Positions 29,716 to 39,154 of a stretch of 64,000 bases of DNA are shown one piece after another (within the stretch, counting starts at the first letter, position 1; each line of letters starts with the position of its first letter). The DNA lies in the NCBI RefSeq assembly GCF_017873335.1, contig NZ_JAGGKB010000002.1, positions 62,001-126,000 of the forward strand, in the 5' to 3' direction. Under the pieces are notes generated by a model, which saw nothing but the letters and a program-made list of their open reading frames with translations, had not been told where the DNA came from and ran no database searches. The DNA is from Thermococcus stetteri (lineage in GTDB: Archaea > Methanobacteriota_B > Thermococci > Thermococcales > Thermococcaceae). The translations under genes and the position numbers were made by a program.

Positions 29716-30327
29716 TCACCCAAAGAGAGCCTTGGCTATTCTGGCCCTTAGGTCTGCTTCGAGCCTCTCTATCCTGGCCTCAAAGGTGTTGTCCACCCTG
29801 ACGCTTCCGTCCGGGCTCTCAACGAGGACGCCGCCTATAGTGCTTATTGGCTCACCAACGGTTATCTCAACGCCCCTTCCGAGTTCTTCTCCGATCCTCT
29901 TCTTGAACTCGGGAAGCCTCTCAACGATGAGCTTGAGGGTTTCCTCGTTGGAGCGGACCACGGCTGATCCGATGCCCAGCTCCCTCAATGCCGCGGCGGT
30001 GAGCGTGACGAGGGTCTGGAAGTAGTCTTCGGTTGGGAGCGAGGCAAGCCTCTCCTTCAAAGCCGAGAGGACGGCCCTTATCATCTCCTCCTGAAGGGCG
30101 AGCCTCTTCTTCCTCACTTCGAGCCTGGCGCTTGCTATCGCCCTCTGCTTTTCCATCTCGGCCTGGGTTTTGGCCTTCCTCAGTATCCACTGGGCCTTGT
30201 CTTCGGCTCTCCTCCTGGCCTCTTCCTTGATCTTCTCGGCCTCTTCCTGGGCCTCCCTGAGTATGTACTGTATCTTCTGCTCCGCTTCCCTGTTTATCTC
30301 CTGAATGATCAGCTCTGCGCCTTCCAT
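29716..30327 (-). CDS. atpE: A-type ATP synthase subunit E
   Basis: 203 residues. The N-terminal half is a peripheral-stalk coiled coil (AEQKIQYILREAQEEAEKIK) that pairs with subunit H. The C-terminal half is globular and ends in VRVDNTFEARIERLEADLR. Gene order E-C follows the archaeal standard. GAGGATTGAAGA precedes the ATG. Confidence 0.95.
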   Translation of the reverse strand: MEGAELIIQEINREAEQKIQYILREAQEEAEKIKEEARRRAEDKAQWILRKAKTQAEMEKQRAIASARLEVRKKRLALQEEMIRAVLSALKERLASLPTEDYFQTLVTLTAAALRELGIGSAVVRSNEETLKLIVERLPEFKKRIGEELGRGVEITVGEPISTIGGVLVESPDGSVRVDNTFEARIERLEADLRARIAKALFG

Positions 30328-30364
30328 TCTTCAATCCTCCTCAAGTTGTAAAAAGGAGAGGGCT

Positions 30365-30853
<489 letters not shown>

Positions 30854-32857
30854 TCAAACACCTCCATCAGCTTTCAGTTCAAGCTTTGAAACTTCTCTTT
30901 TAGCCCTGAACGGGCTGAAGGGCTTTCCATCGCCCGAGTAAAACGTTCCAAAGAACTCAACATAGTGAAGACGTAATGAGTGGACGAAGGCTCCAAGGGC
31001 GTTTATGGCCGTTGAAAACAGCTGGCCGCCGAAGAATATTATCAGGCCTATTATCGGCCCGATGTAGAGGAACTTTATCGGCCAGACCATTCCAGCCAGG
31101 ACGTTGACGACCATCGCTATTCCGCTCGTTGCCAGCGCCAGTGCCATCAGCCTTGCGTAGCTCAGCCATGTTCCAACGAAGCCGAAGAAGTCCGAGATTA
31201 TCATCAGCGCCGCTAGACCGCCGTTGTTTATTACCTCGCCGATCGCAAAGAGTATTATGCCAACTCCGAAGATTGCCTCTGCTGGAAGCACCATGCTGGG
31301 TTTCTGGCTGGCGAAGAGGACGACGCTTATGATTATGAGGGCCCACGGGAGCTGTTCTAGGACTGCCCCCTTCTTGTCGCTGTTCTTCCAGCGCAGGTAG
31401 AACCCAATGGTGTAGCCGAGGAAGAGGTGGGCGAGTCCTATACCAAGGGCCGCCAGGAGCACCGGCAGAGGTTCCCTGAGCGGATCTACTATACGCCACG
31501 CGTGGGCCTCTGGGTTTCCTGTTACGTACTGCATGACAACGTCAACGGCGTTTCCAAAGTAGCTCCCGAAGAGTATTCCCATTATCATGGTGAAGAACGC
31601 GCTCCAGACAAGGGTGTAGGCGAACTTGTAAGTCCCGTCGTTGAACTTCTTGTGGCCTTTGACGAGGAGCGCTCCGACTATGCCGATTATCAGGCCGTAG
31701 AGGAAGTCGGTGAGCATGAAGCCGAAGAAGAACGAGTACGTGAAGGCTATTATCGGCGTCGGGTCTATCTCGTTGTACTTGGGAACTCCGTACATCTCGG
31801 TGAGCATCTCGAAGGGCCTGGCCCATCCCGGGTTCTTGAGCTTTATTGGTATCTCGTCGAGCTCTTCCTTAGTTGGCTCGCGGACGTTTATGTACGCCTT
31901 CCCTTCGGTTATCTGCTTGATCCCCTCGAGTATCTTCTGAACCTCGGGCCTCGGAACCCATCCGCTGAGCGCGAAGGTCATGTTGGTTCTCGCCAGCATC
32001 GGCAGTACGGTTGCCTTGTCGCGCTCGTTGTCCATAAGTTCCTTGTAGAAGAGGACGTCGTCGTAGTACTTTTCAGCGAGCTTTGAGGCTTCTTTCTTGG
32101 CATCTCCAAGCTCCCTCTCCTTTTCGGCGAGTTTCCTTGAGTACTCCTTGATGAGCTCCGCTGGAGTGCCCTCCCCCTCTGGAACTTCGAGCCTCTCCAC
32201 AGAGAACTTAGCCAGTACCGCGTTCACCCTGTCGTGATCTTTCGCTAGGTTTGCTACAATGAGGAGCACTTTATCGCCCGCGTCCTTTGTAACAATGGCA
32301 ACGCGGTTTTCGGTTTCCTTTTTGAGGGCCTCTAAAAGTCCGCTAAGCCTCACCCTCTCGACGAGGCCAACGCTGACCTCAACGAGGCCGCTGTGCCTCA
32401 GATACTTGGTGTCTATTTTCAGCGGCGAGAGTATTCTGAGGGTTTCTATCTGCTCGTTTATTCTCTCTATCTCTGCCCCTATTGAGCTTATTCTGTTTTC
32501 GGCTGCCTTTATTACAGGCTCTACCTTCACGATGAACTCTTCAACGTCCTTTATGAGCTTCTCTATGCCTTCGTACTTGTAGGTTCTCTTTGGTTTTTCC
32601 TTCGGGAAGAAGAATTCTTTGATGCCTCCTCCAGTGGCCTTTCTATAGTTCCCTAGGAACTCAACGAGCCTTGACATGCCTATGCTGTAGGATGCGGCCT
32701 TTCTGTGGTACTCGTTTGGAGTATCCTTCTGGGCGAGCTCGACTTCAACTTCTCTTACTTCGACTGCCCCAGCCTCGTGGAGGTACGTTAGGAGGGTGTC
32801 CTTATACCTGTTGAGAGTGATTACCTCGAGTTTTACCATCTCTTCGGGCCGGAACAC
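30854..32857 (-). CDS. atpI: A-type ATP synthase membrane subunit I (a)
   Basis: 667 residues. The cytoplasmic N-terminal half has coiled-coil arms (EEFIVKVEPVIKAAENRI) and the C-terminal half holds about eight membrane helices, including FFFGFMLTDFLYGLIIG and SYARLMALALATSGIAM. The latter contains the Arg thought to face the rotor ion site. Subunit I forms the ion half-channels. A GTG at 32857 gives the N-terminus MFRPEEMV, while ATG 32839 is possible. It follows subunit H with almost no gap. Confidence 0.95.
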   Translation of the reverse strand: MFRPEEMVKLEVITLNRYKDTLLTYLHEAGAVEVREVEVELAQKDTPNEYHRKAASYSIGMSRLVEFLGNYRKATGGGIKEFFFPKEKPKRTYKYEGIEKLIKDVEEFIVKVEPVIKAAENRISSIGAEIERINEQIETLRILSPLKIDTKYLRHSGLVEVSVGLVERVRLSGLLEALKKETENRVAIVTKDAGDKVLLIVANLAKDHDRVNAVLAKFSVERLEVPEGEGTPAELIKEYSRKLAEKERELGDAKKEASKLAEKYYDDVLFYKELMDNERDKATVLPMLARTNMTFALSGWVPRPEVQKILEGIKQITEGKAYINVREPTKEELDEIPIKLKNPGWARPFEMLTEMYGVPKYNEIDPTPIIAFTYSFFFGFMLTDFLYGLIIGIVGALLVKGHKKFNDGTYKFAYTLVWSAFFTMIMGILFGSYFGNAVDVVMQYVTGNPEAHAWRIVDPLREPLPVLLAALGIGLAHLFLGYTIGFYLRWKNSDKKGAVLEQLPWALIIISVVLFASQKPSMVLPAEAIFGVGIILFAIGEVINNGGLAALMIISDFFGFVGTWLSYARLMALALATSGIAMVVNVLAGMVWPIKFLYIGPIIGLIIFFGGQLFSTAINALGAFVHSLRLHYVEFFGTFYSGDGKPFSPFRAKREVSKLELKADGGV

Positions 32858-32858
32858 A

Positions 32859-33170
32859 TCAGGCCCCCCTGACGAGTTCTACGGCTTCCCTTATGGCAGT
32901 CTCAAAGTTTGCCTCTGCCTTCTCTCGTATTTTCGAAATCTCGTTTTCCCCTTCCTCAAGGATTTTTTTGGCCTCTTCCTCCCCTTCAATGCGGGCTTTC
33001 TCTATGAGGTTCTGAGACTCTTCCTCGGCCCTTTTGATGGTCTCTTCTTCAATTTTCTTAGCCTCTTCCTTTGCTTTTCTGATTATTTCCTTTGCTTCCT
33101 GCTTGGCCCTTTCAATGCGGCCCTCTGCCTCTTTTTCTGCTTCAACAATCCGTTTGATGACGTCTTCCAT
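32859..33170 (-). CDS. atpH: A-type ATP synthase subunit H
   Basis: 103 residues, one long heptad coiled coil (peripheral stalk, pairs with subunit E), dense in Glu, Lys and Ala. The longest frame starts at 33317, but ATG 33170 has a strong GGAGGGACGG and yields the family start MEDVIKRIVEAEKEAE. It opens the nine-gene operon. Confidence 0.93.
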   Translation of the reverse strand: MEDVIKRIVEAEKEAEGRIERAKQEAKEIIRKAKEEAKKIEEETIKRAEEESQNLIEKARIEGEEEAKKILEEGENEISKIREKAEANFETAIREAVELVRGA

Positions 33171-33230
33171 GAGCCGTCCCTCCGATGACAGTGAAAACAG
33201 TTCCTCTGACAGCTTTGGCTTTCCTAATTC

Positions 33231-33240
33231 CTTTAAATAG
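33231..33240 (-). promoter_or_regulatory. TATA box of the ATP synthase operon
   Basis: CTATTTAAAG on the minus strand. Transcription would start near 33211, a leader of about 40 nt. A weaker alternative, CTTTATAGAC, lies about 20 bp upstream. Confidence 0.5.
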
Positions 33241-33288
33241 TTTATGGTCGGTCTATAAAGTTTGGGAAAAAAGAGACAAAATCGGAAT

Positions 33289-33978
33289 TTATTCGGATTC
33301 CTCTTTCCTATCCTCAAACAGCTCTTTGACTTCTTTGAGGGCAGAGTTCTTTGCGAATATTATTATCTGGCCCTTCTCCGGTAGTTTAGTATCTCCCGAG
33401 GGTATTATCAGGTTGCCCTTGCTGTCGTAAATGGCCACTATCAGGGCGTCCCTGGGAAGATTGAGCTCTTTTACGAGCTTTCCTGCCACCTTGCTGTTCT
33501 CGTCTATGGTAAACCTGACTATTTCGGCACCCTCCTTCGGGAACAGAACCCTGTCAAAGCCGGGAGTAACGATGTTCCTGCTTATGTACTCCGCCGCTAT
33601 CTCCTCGGGAGATATAACGAAGTCAAAGTACTTTTTCAGGTCTTTAACCTCTTCGAATATCTTCCTGTTCTTTGGATTGCTGACCCTCAGCGATGTCTTG
33701 ATGTTTGGGTTGAGGCTTTTTGCCAGTATGCAGGCCAATAGGTTTGCGTCGTCCCTTCCGGTTAGCGCTGCGAAGGCGTCCGCCTGCTTTATGTTGGCTT
33801 CCTCCAATGTCTTCGGGTCCGTTGCGTCTCCCTCTATTACCAGGCCGTTGATCATGAGGGAGAGCTCCTTTGCCCTGTCCCTGTCCATCTCGATTACGGT
33901 TACATCGTGGCCGTCCTCTTCCAGCATCTTCGCAACGAGGTATCCGACCCTGCCCGCTCCCATTATTATGACGTACAT
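33289..33978 (-). CDS. trkA: TrkA-type K+ uptake regulatory protein
   Basis: About 229 residues. A Rossmann RCK domain (IIMGAGRVGYLVAKMLEEDGH, VIEMDRDRAKELS, then EGDATDPKTLEEA) is followed by a C-terminal TrkA_C domain (LVKELNLPRDALIVAIY). It binds NAD(H) or nucleotides and gates a K+ transporter not encoded nearby. The ATG overlaps the secD stop (TGATG), so it is translated with the Sec genes. Confidence 0.88.
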   Translation of the reverse strand: MYVIIMGAGRVGYLVAKMLEEDGHDVTVIEMDRDRAKELSLMINGLVIEGDATDPKTLEEANIKQADAFAALTGRDDANLLACILAKSLNPNIKTSLRVSNPKNRKIFEEVKDLKKYFDFVISPEEIAAEYISRNIVTPGFDRVLFPKEGAEIVRFTIDENSKVAGKLVKELNLPRDALIVAIYDSKGNLIIPSGDTKLPEKGQIIIFAKNSALKEVKELFEDRKEESE

Positions 33979-35498
33979 CACTCCTCACCGATGAGGTACT
34001 TGGCGACTTCCGCGTAGGCCGGTCTCGTTACGAATATTCCTATGAGGACGCCGATTATCGTTGTCACTGCAAAGCCCTTGAGCGTTCCGACGAAGTACAC
34101 GAGAAGGAAGCTCATTGCCGCTATGGTCGTTGCCGCTGAGGCGAATATGATGAAGAACGCCCTTCCAATCCTCTTAAGGGCTCCGGCGCGCCTGGTTATC
34201 TTCGCACTCCTCTCTCCACCGAGGAGCTCATCGGTTATAACTACCTGCTGGTCGACGCCCGTACCGATTGCCGCGATTATACCGGCTATGCTCGGCAGGT
34301 CAAGGTTCCACTTGATGAGCGCCGCTATTCCGAGAATTATGATGATCTCGAACAGGCTTGTGCTCGCGACGGGTATGGCTATCTTCCAGTTCCTGTAGTG
34401 GAAGTAAACGATGAGGAGAACCGCTATGAGTGCTGCGAGGCCGGCATAGAGAGCTTGGTTCTTGAAGTCCTGTCCGAGTTTTGGAGAGATGAACTCCATG
34501 CTGATGACCCTGAGCTTGACCGGGAGGGAACCGCTCTTGAGAACGGTGTACACCGTTTTGGCTTCTCTCTCAGCCTCAACCCTGTTGGCCGCGTGTCCGG
34601 TTATCTGAACGTCGGTCTGTGGAACACCGTTGGCCAGGCCTTCACCGAGTGAATACGGCCCGTAGAGTCCTAGTATTTCCTTGATGAAAGTTGTGGTGTC
34701 CGTACCGGCTTCGCTCTGGATGTACTTGACGCTCACGTTCATAGCCTTCAGCTGGTCGTAGAGAGCCCTCGGAACGCCAGCGAGGACGATGGTTCTGCCG
34801 TTCGCCATTTCCTTGAGTTCCTTGGCACTCTGGTTGGTATACATTACGGCCGTTATGTTAAGTGCTTTCTCTATCCTGACGGCCAGAGGTGGTGCATCAG
34901 GCGCACCCGCGTTAAAGCCAGTTCCGTTCATCGTCATGAAGACATCTTGCGGAACAACGAGGAGCGAGTTAATCGGCGGGTCGAGGAACATGTCAACGGG
35001 CCATCCGGCCTTCCCCTTGGCCAGCTCCGCAAACTTCTCGGCGGCGCTCTTGGATATCCTGAACGGGACCGCCCAGCTGTTGTCGGGTTTTATCTCATAG
35101 GGACCGACATAGGTAATATCCTTCCCGGTTCCGAAGATAACGCCATCAAATTCCATGAAGAAGACACCCTGGCTCTCAATGACCACTTTCAGCTGGTTTG
35201 CCTCTTCGGTGGAGGTTACGTTTGCAACTTTGACGACGATTATGCTGTTGCCCTGGCCCTCAACTGAGATGTCCCTCAGGCCGAAGGTGTTGAGCCTCTT
35301 CTGGAGTGAATCCACGACGAGCTCCATCGTCTTTGAATCAACGGGTTCTTCCGTCTGTGCAACGAGGGCGACACCACCTGAGATGTCTATTCCAAAGGTG
35401 AGGCCCCTCGCATAGAGAGAGCCGATTGAGCCTATGAGGAAGATGATGAGGAGAAGAACCTTCCAGTTCAGGAGTATCTTCTTGAGCTTCCTGTTCAT
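33978..35498 (-). CDS. secD: Protein-export membrane protein SecD
   Basis: 506 residues. A first membrane helix (LLLIIFLIGSIGSLYARGL) is followed by the GIDISGGVALV motif, a large outer domain and five C-terminal helices. SecDF uses ion flow to help pull substrates through SecYEG. GAGGGGGGTTGA precedes the ATG, which overlaps secF by 4 bp. Confidence 0.94.
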   Translation of the reverse strand: MNRKLKKILLNWKVLLLIIFLIGSIGSLYARGLTFGIDISGGVALVAQTEEPVDSKTMELVVDSLQKRLNTFGLRDISVEGQGNSIIVVKVANVTSTEEANQLKVVIESQGVFFMEFDGVIFGTGKDITYVGPYEIKPDNSWAVPFRISKSAAEKFAELAKGKAGWPVDMFLDPPINSLLVVPQDVFMTMNGTGFNAGAPDAPPLAVRIEKALNITAVMYTNQSAKELKEMANGRTIVLAGVPRALYDQLKAMNVSVKYIQSEAGTDTTTFIKEILGLYGPYSLGEGLANGVPQTDVQITGHAANRVEAEREAKTVYTVLKSGSLPVKLRVISMEFISPKLGQDFKNQALYAGLAALIAVLLIVYFHYRNWKIAIPVASTSLFEIIIILGIAALIKWNLDLPSIAGIIAAIGTGVDQQVVITDELLGGERSAKITRRAGALKRIGRAFFIIFASAATTIAAMSFLLVYFVGTLKGFAVTTIIGVLIGIFVTRPAYAEVAKYLIGEE

Positions 35499-36400
35499 AG
35501 TTCAACCCCCCTTGAGAGGTACCAGCGGAGAACGCCGGCGTTGAAAACCCATGTGTTCATGAAGTCCGCCAGCAGGCCGAAGATCAGGACTGCCGCTATG
35601 TTGTCCAGAACAGGTGAAGTTGAGATTATCCACAGCATGAGGAGTGCACCGAGGGTTGTCGTGCTCATTGTGAAGCCGGTTGAAACAGCGCTCAAGTAGG
35701 CCTCCTCGATCGTGTCCTCCTTCCTCTTGGTGAGCTTCGTGGTTAGGAGGATGTTGCTGTCCACGGTGTAACCTATGAGCATCAGGAGGGCCGCTATTGT
35801 AGCGGTTGTGAGCTGAATTCCAAAGATGCCCATGACGGCAACGGCTATGGTCATGTCGGAGAGCGCCGAGAATATTATCGCCAGGGACGACACTGGGTTC
35901 CTGAAGAAGAGGAACACAACGACGGCCATCGCAATGAACGCGAAGATAATCGCCCTTGTACCCTGCTTCTTTGCCATTTCACCGAAGGTCGGCTGAACCT
36001 CGCTGTGGGTAAAGTCCGCGTTTGGGTACTTCTCCTTGAGTATGTCTATTATCTTTTGTGGATCTGTTTCTGCTGGAGCGTACACCCTTATTCCCTTGGA
36101 TCCGCTGACGCTGGTGAAGCTCTCAACATGGACTTCGACGCCAAGCTTACTGCTCAGCTCTTTCTCCAGCTGGCCGGGATTTGCACTGATCCCCTCTCCG
36201 GTTACCACTACACCGCCCTTGAGGTCTATTCCAAGTGGAGGGAAGTGCACCGCCAGCAGGAGGAGTGCCGCTATGAAGACAACGAGCGGGTAGATTATCA
36301 TCTTCTTGGGCTCCATTTCAGCAAGAAATTTCAGCTTTTCTCTGCTTCTTGCCCGAACCTCGGCGGTTTGCCCGGGCTTTTTGGTTTTACTCTTGGCCAT
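35495..36400 (-). CDS. secF: Protein-export membrane protein SecF
   Basis: 301 residues with six membrane helices and the paired motif GIDLKGGVVVTGEG. Later blocks include GYTVDSNILLTTKLTKRKED, the SecF counterpart of the SecD C-terminal region. A basic N-terminal extension (KSKTKKPGQTAEVRARSRE) precedes the first helix. It is the first gene of the secF-secD-trkA operon. GGGGTGA precedes the ATG. Confidence 0.93.
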   Translation of the reverse strand: MAKSKTKKPGQTAEVRARSREKLKFLAEMEPKKMIIYPLVVFIAALLLLAVHFPPLGIDLKGGVVVTGEGISANPGQLEKELSSKLGVEVHVESFTSVSGSKGIRVYAPAETDPQKIIDILKEKYPNADFTHSEVQPTFGEMAKKQGTRAIIFAFIAMAVVVFLFFRNPVSSLAIIFSALSDMTIAVAVMGIFGIQLTTATIAALLMLIGYTVDSNILLTTKLTKRKEDTIEEAYLSAVSTGFTMSTTTLGALLMLWIISTSPVLDNIAAVLIFGLLADFMNTWVFNAGVLRWYLSRGVEL

Positions 36401-36592
36401 ACGTTCACCCCTGAAAGTTTTGATTTGGAAACTTGTTGGTTAATAAAAACATCGACGGTTTTAAAATTAGTGGTGTATCTCATGGATTCACTTTTCAGTA
36501 TTTGTTTTTCAGTCTCTGACAGTTCTGGTGGCCTTTATACCCAATTGGACAGAAAATTGCAGTTATAATCAAAAACACCCAGAAAAAGTCGG

Positions 36593-36600
36593 TTTAAATA
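36593..36600 (+). promoter_or_regulatory. Strong TATA box without an obvious gene, in the secF/speH gap
   Basis: GGTTTAAATAAG predicts a plus-strand start near 36621. No ORF or guide-RNA box pattern follows before speH. The 310-bp gap (36401-36711) otherwise holds secF and speH promoters only. It may make a longer speH leader or a small RNA. A minus-strand GGGTATAAAGG at about 36530-36540 is a second unused-looking box. Confidence 0.35.
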
Positions 36601-36670
36601 AGTAGAGAACGGGTCATGTCTGTTCAGGCTTGAAACGGCCCATTACTTTCCCTTCTATTTTGGGATTAAT

Positions 36671-36680
36671 TTTAAAAAGG
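36671..36680 (+). promoter_or_regulatory. TATA box of speH
   Basis: TTTAAAAAGG directly upstream. Transcription would start near 36700, and the leader would consist of little more than the AGGTGAG ribosome-binding site before ATG 36712. Confidence 0.55.
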
Positions 36681-36711
36681 GTGCCAACAACCAAAGGTTC
36701 AGGTGAGAGCC

Positions 36712-37143
36712 ATGGCCGAGATAGAGACGATAGGTTTTCACTACGTTGTTGAGGCCGCTGGGTGCGATCCTGAGGTTCTCGGTAACGCTGACAAGATAAG
36801 ACAGATATTCCTCGAGGCGGCTAAAGTGGGCAACATGGAGGTCAAGGCAAGCTACTTCTTCAAGTTCTCCCCTACGGGAGTCAGCGGCGTTGTCATCGTT
36901 GCCGAGAGCCACATCTCAGTCCACACATGGCCGGAGAAGGGCTATGCCGCCCTTGACGTCTACACCTGCGGCACCAAGGCCAACCCGGAGAAGGCCGTCG
37001 ACTACATCCTCGAGCAGTTCAAGGCCAAGTACGCTCACGTTTCAGAGATAAAGCGCGGCATCGAGGAGGACGACGAGACCTTCACCCACATGATAATGAC
37101 CTGGGAAGAAGCCCTGAGAAAGAACGGAAACGGAAGCAGCTAA
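36712..37143 (+). CDS. speH: S-adenosylmethionine decarboxylase proenzyme
   Basis: 143 residues. The chain self-cleaves to form a pyruvoyl cofactor and supplies decarboxylated SAM for aminopropylation of polyamines. The cleavage site lies in AESHISVHTWPE between E65 and S66. H71 and C86 match the T. maritima processing and catalytic residues (S63, H68, C83) with constant spacing. ATG 36712 is preferred to GTG 36703, which lies within the ribosome-binding site. Confidence 0.94.
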   Translation: MAEIETIGFHYVVEAAGCDPEVLGNADKIRQIFLEAAKVGNMEVKASYFFKFSPTGVSGVVIVAESHISVHTWPEKGYAALDVYTCGTKANPEKAVDYILEQFKAKYAHVSEIKRGIEEDDETFTHMIMTWEEALRKNGNGSS

Positions 37144-37148
37144 GAAGT

Positions 37149-37697
37149 TCAGAGTAGCTTTTCTATTTCCTTTACCCTCTTCAGAGCGTCGTTGAGAATC
37201 TCTCTGACGTTCTCAAGCTTCGCCTTGAGCTGGTGGTTCTCCTCCTCGAGGATTCTGGCCTTCTCCTCAAGCTCTTTGACCTTTGCCTCGAGCTCCTCCT
37301 TCTCCTTCTTGAGCTTCTCGTACTCCTCAACGGCAACGAGCTGGCCGCCCTTGGCGAGGACTTCAACGTTCCTCACGAGTTCGTCGAGCTTGCCCTGCTT
37401 GATAAGCTCGTAGGTTTCCCTGACAAGCTGGCCGGCCTTTGTCTCACCCTTTAGGTGCTTCCTTATGGTCTGCTCCGTCCTGCCAAGCTCTTCGGCAATT
37501 TCTGTAACGGTCATTCCAGCCTTCTCCCTGGCTATCGCTCCAGCAGCGACTGCAAGGCTGTCGACCCACGTGAGCCTCTCTGCCGGGTCCTTTATCAGCT
37601 CTATGACCTCGGGCCTGAAGAGGGTCGCGAACAGGAGTATACTCTCAAGCCTGTGGATTTCCTCCCTTCCCATTGGGTTCAGCGGAACCTCCACCAT
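37149..37697 (-). CDS. COG1318-type transcriptional regulator with HTH and coiled coil
   Basis: About 182 residues. An HTH at about residues 60-90 (MTVTEIAEELGRTEQTIRKHL) precedes a long heptad coiled coil (EEYEKLKKEKEELEAKVKE). These proteins are conserved in Thermococcales and often sit after KaiC-like ATPase genes, as here. GGAGGTGAAAGGA precedes ATG 37697. The gap to the end of the interrupted kaiC-like gene is 22 bp, so it was probably co-transcribed with it. The TnpB element now separates it from that promoter. Confidence 0.8.
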   Translation of the reverse strand: MVEVPLNPMGREEIHRLESILLFATLFRPEVIELIKDPAERLTWVDSLAVAAGAIAREKAGMTVTEIAEELGRTEQTIRKHLKGETKAGQLVRETYELIKQGKLDELVRNVEVLAKGGQLVAVEEYEKLKKEKEELEAKVKELEEKARILEEENHQLKAKLENVREILNDALKRVKEIEKLL

Positions 37698-37719
37698 TCC
37701 TTTCACCTCCCTTCAGTTT

Positions 37720-37791
37720 TCACTCAATCTCAATGACAGCCTTCCTCTTGAGGACTTTGTCAGGATAGACGATTATTCCCTTGTCGGTGAT
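37720..37791 (-). pseudogene. KaiC-like ATPase gene, last 24 codons (3' fragment)
   Basis: The frame encodes [19 protein letters not shown] and three more residues before the TGA at 37720-37722. It continues the protein cut at 39272 exactly in frame: the upstream piece ends HPFD and this piece begins ITDKG, the expected KaiC-type junction. The two pieces are separated only by the TnpB element. Confidence 0.9.
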
Positions 37792-37990
37792 CTGACCTCC
37801 TCCCCGCCGTGAAGGGCGAGGGTTCCAACGTTTTAACCCCTCGCCAATGACGGGAAGGTTTGAGGGGTTCCATTCAGACCCAAGTTAAAACGGGTCTTCG
37901 ACCCCTCTGGCCGGGTCTCCGGCCAATTACCCCTACCTCCCGCAAGAGCGGGAAGGCTCGGGGTTATGGTTTTTACAACCTTTCTCAAAA
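37792..37990 (-). ncRNA. Candidate omega/reRNA of the TnpB element
   Basis: TnpB proteins use a guide RNA made from the right end of their element, overlapping the 3' end of tnpB and running into flanking DNA. Here the region downstream of the zinc finger to the right end contains GC-rich inverted repeats. Two blocks, TTACCCCTACC and GGGGTTAT, are also kept in the tnpB-less relic at 16593, as expected if the RNA structure is selected. The guide would begin at 37791 (ATCACCGACAAGG...), the kaiC-like sequence. The exact 5' end is unknown. Confidence 0.5.
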
Positions 37991-39154
37991 TGTTAAAAGC
38001 ACCAACTAAATCCGCATTCATGACAACGCCCTCCCTGTGGCACTTAAACAAACCTCTAAAAATTCTTCCATTAAGGTGGCGTTGACCACAGAGAGGGCAG
38101 GTTTGAGAAGTGAAAGCCTCACCAACGACAACAACGGAAATACCATACTCCTCAGCAACCTCTGTTAAACGTTTAATAACGTAATTGAACCGCCAAACGT
38201 GGGAAAGAATGAAGTTTTGCTTTCTCCCCTTGTCAGAGTTCCTCGCAATTCCTTTAGGATAGCCAACAACAATCCTTGAAACACCCATCCTGTAGAGTTT
38301 TTCAACGGTCTGCCTGACAGCAGTGTTAATGTAGTGCTTAGCCTGAAGTTTGGCCTTCTCGTGCATTCTGGAGAGCTTTCTACTCTTCTTACAGCCAGAA
38401 TTATTGAGCTTAGACTGATACTCAGCTATTCTCTTTTGCCAGTAGAAGGCTATTGACTTCAAAGGCCTTCCATTGACGAGGAAGCTTTCTCCATTCTCGA
38501 CGTAAACGGCCATTAAATTGTTCACTCCCAAGTCAATTCCCGCTGAAAGGTTTCCTAAAGGTTTCCTAAAGGTTGCCTTGGAACCCTCATCCACTCTCCA
38601 CCGTAAAGTTTCTCCTCTACAGTGTAGCTTATGTGAGCATACCATTTTCGTTTAACAGGGTCGTAAGTTATTTCTAATCTTCCTTGCTTGCCTTTCAAGT
38701 GTATTCTGCCTTTGAATTGAATTCTAAGCCTGCCGAATTTTCCAAGTCTCCTCAACTCAATAATATTTTCCTCAATCCGGTACTGGTCGTTCCTGAGGGG
38801 GATTACGAAGAGTTTTCTGCTGTTCTCCTCTCTAACGAATTGAGGCGGTTTTGGTTTGAACCATTCGGGTAGTTCTCCAGACTTTTTCTTTTTGGTGAGG
38901 GAGAAGAATGATCGCCAGCTTTCGGCGTTCTTTCTGGCTAATTGCTGGACTGTTGAGCCGCCAATCCAGTTCTTGAACTCGTGATAAGCTTCTTTTTCAG
39001 TTGTTGAGAAATCTATTTTGCCAAATTCTTTGAATTGTTTGAGTCTCTGGTAGTTGAGTTTGTTCCAGATTATTGCTGTAGCGTGAGCTAACTCGAAGAG
39101 TGTTTTCTCCTGTTCCCTTGATGGTTGGAGTTTGACTGTTACTGCTCGCTTCAT
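37833..39154 (-). pseudogene. tnpB: tnpB RNA-guided nuclease gene, broken by an 11-bp duplication
   Basis: Two overlapping frames (38555-39154 and 37833-38645) form one TnpB of 436 residues if one copy of an 11-bp repeat is removed. The N-terminal half has the helical Rec-like region (SREQEKTLFELAHATAIIWN). The RuvC parts are AGIDLGVNN (first Asp), VVVVGEAF (Glu) and MNADLVGAFNIL (last Asp). The zinc-finger part has CPLCG and a later FKCHREG, where the fourth Cys is lost, as in some archaeal relatives. As it stands the first frame ends at PRQPLGNL. Slippage could make full-length protein at low level. Confidence 0.85.
38546..38567. repeat. 11-bp tandem duplication causing the tnpB frameshift
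   Basis: Two perfect copies of AAAGGTTTCCT followed by a partial third (AAAGGTT). Deleting one copy joins the frames as QPLGNLSAGID. Confidence 0.92.

Noticed and set aside
36005-36568. 187-codon plus-strand frame running into the secF/speH gap
   Set aside because: Mostly antisense to secF, and the part in the gap has no coding character.
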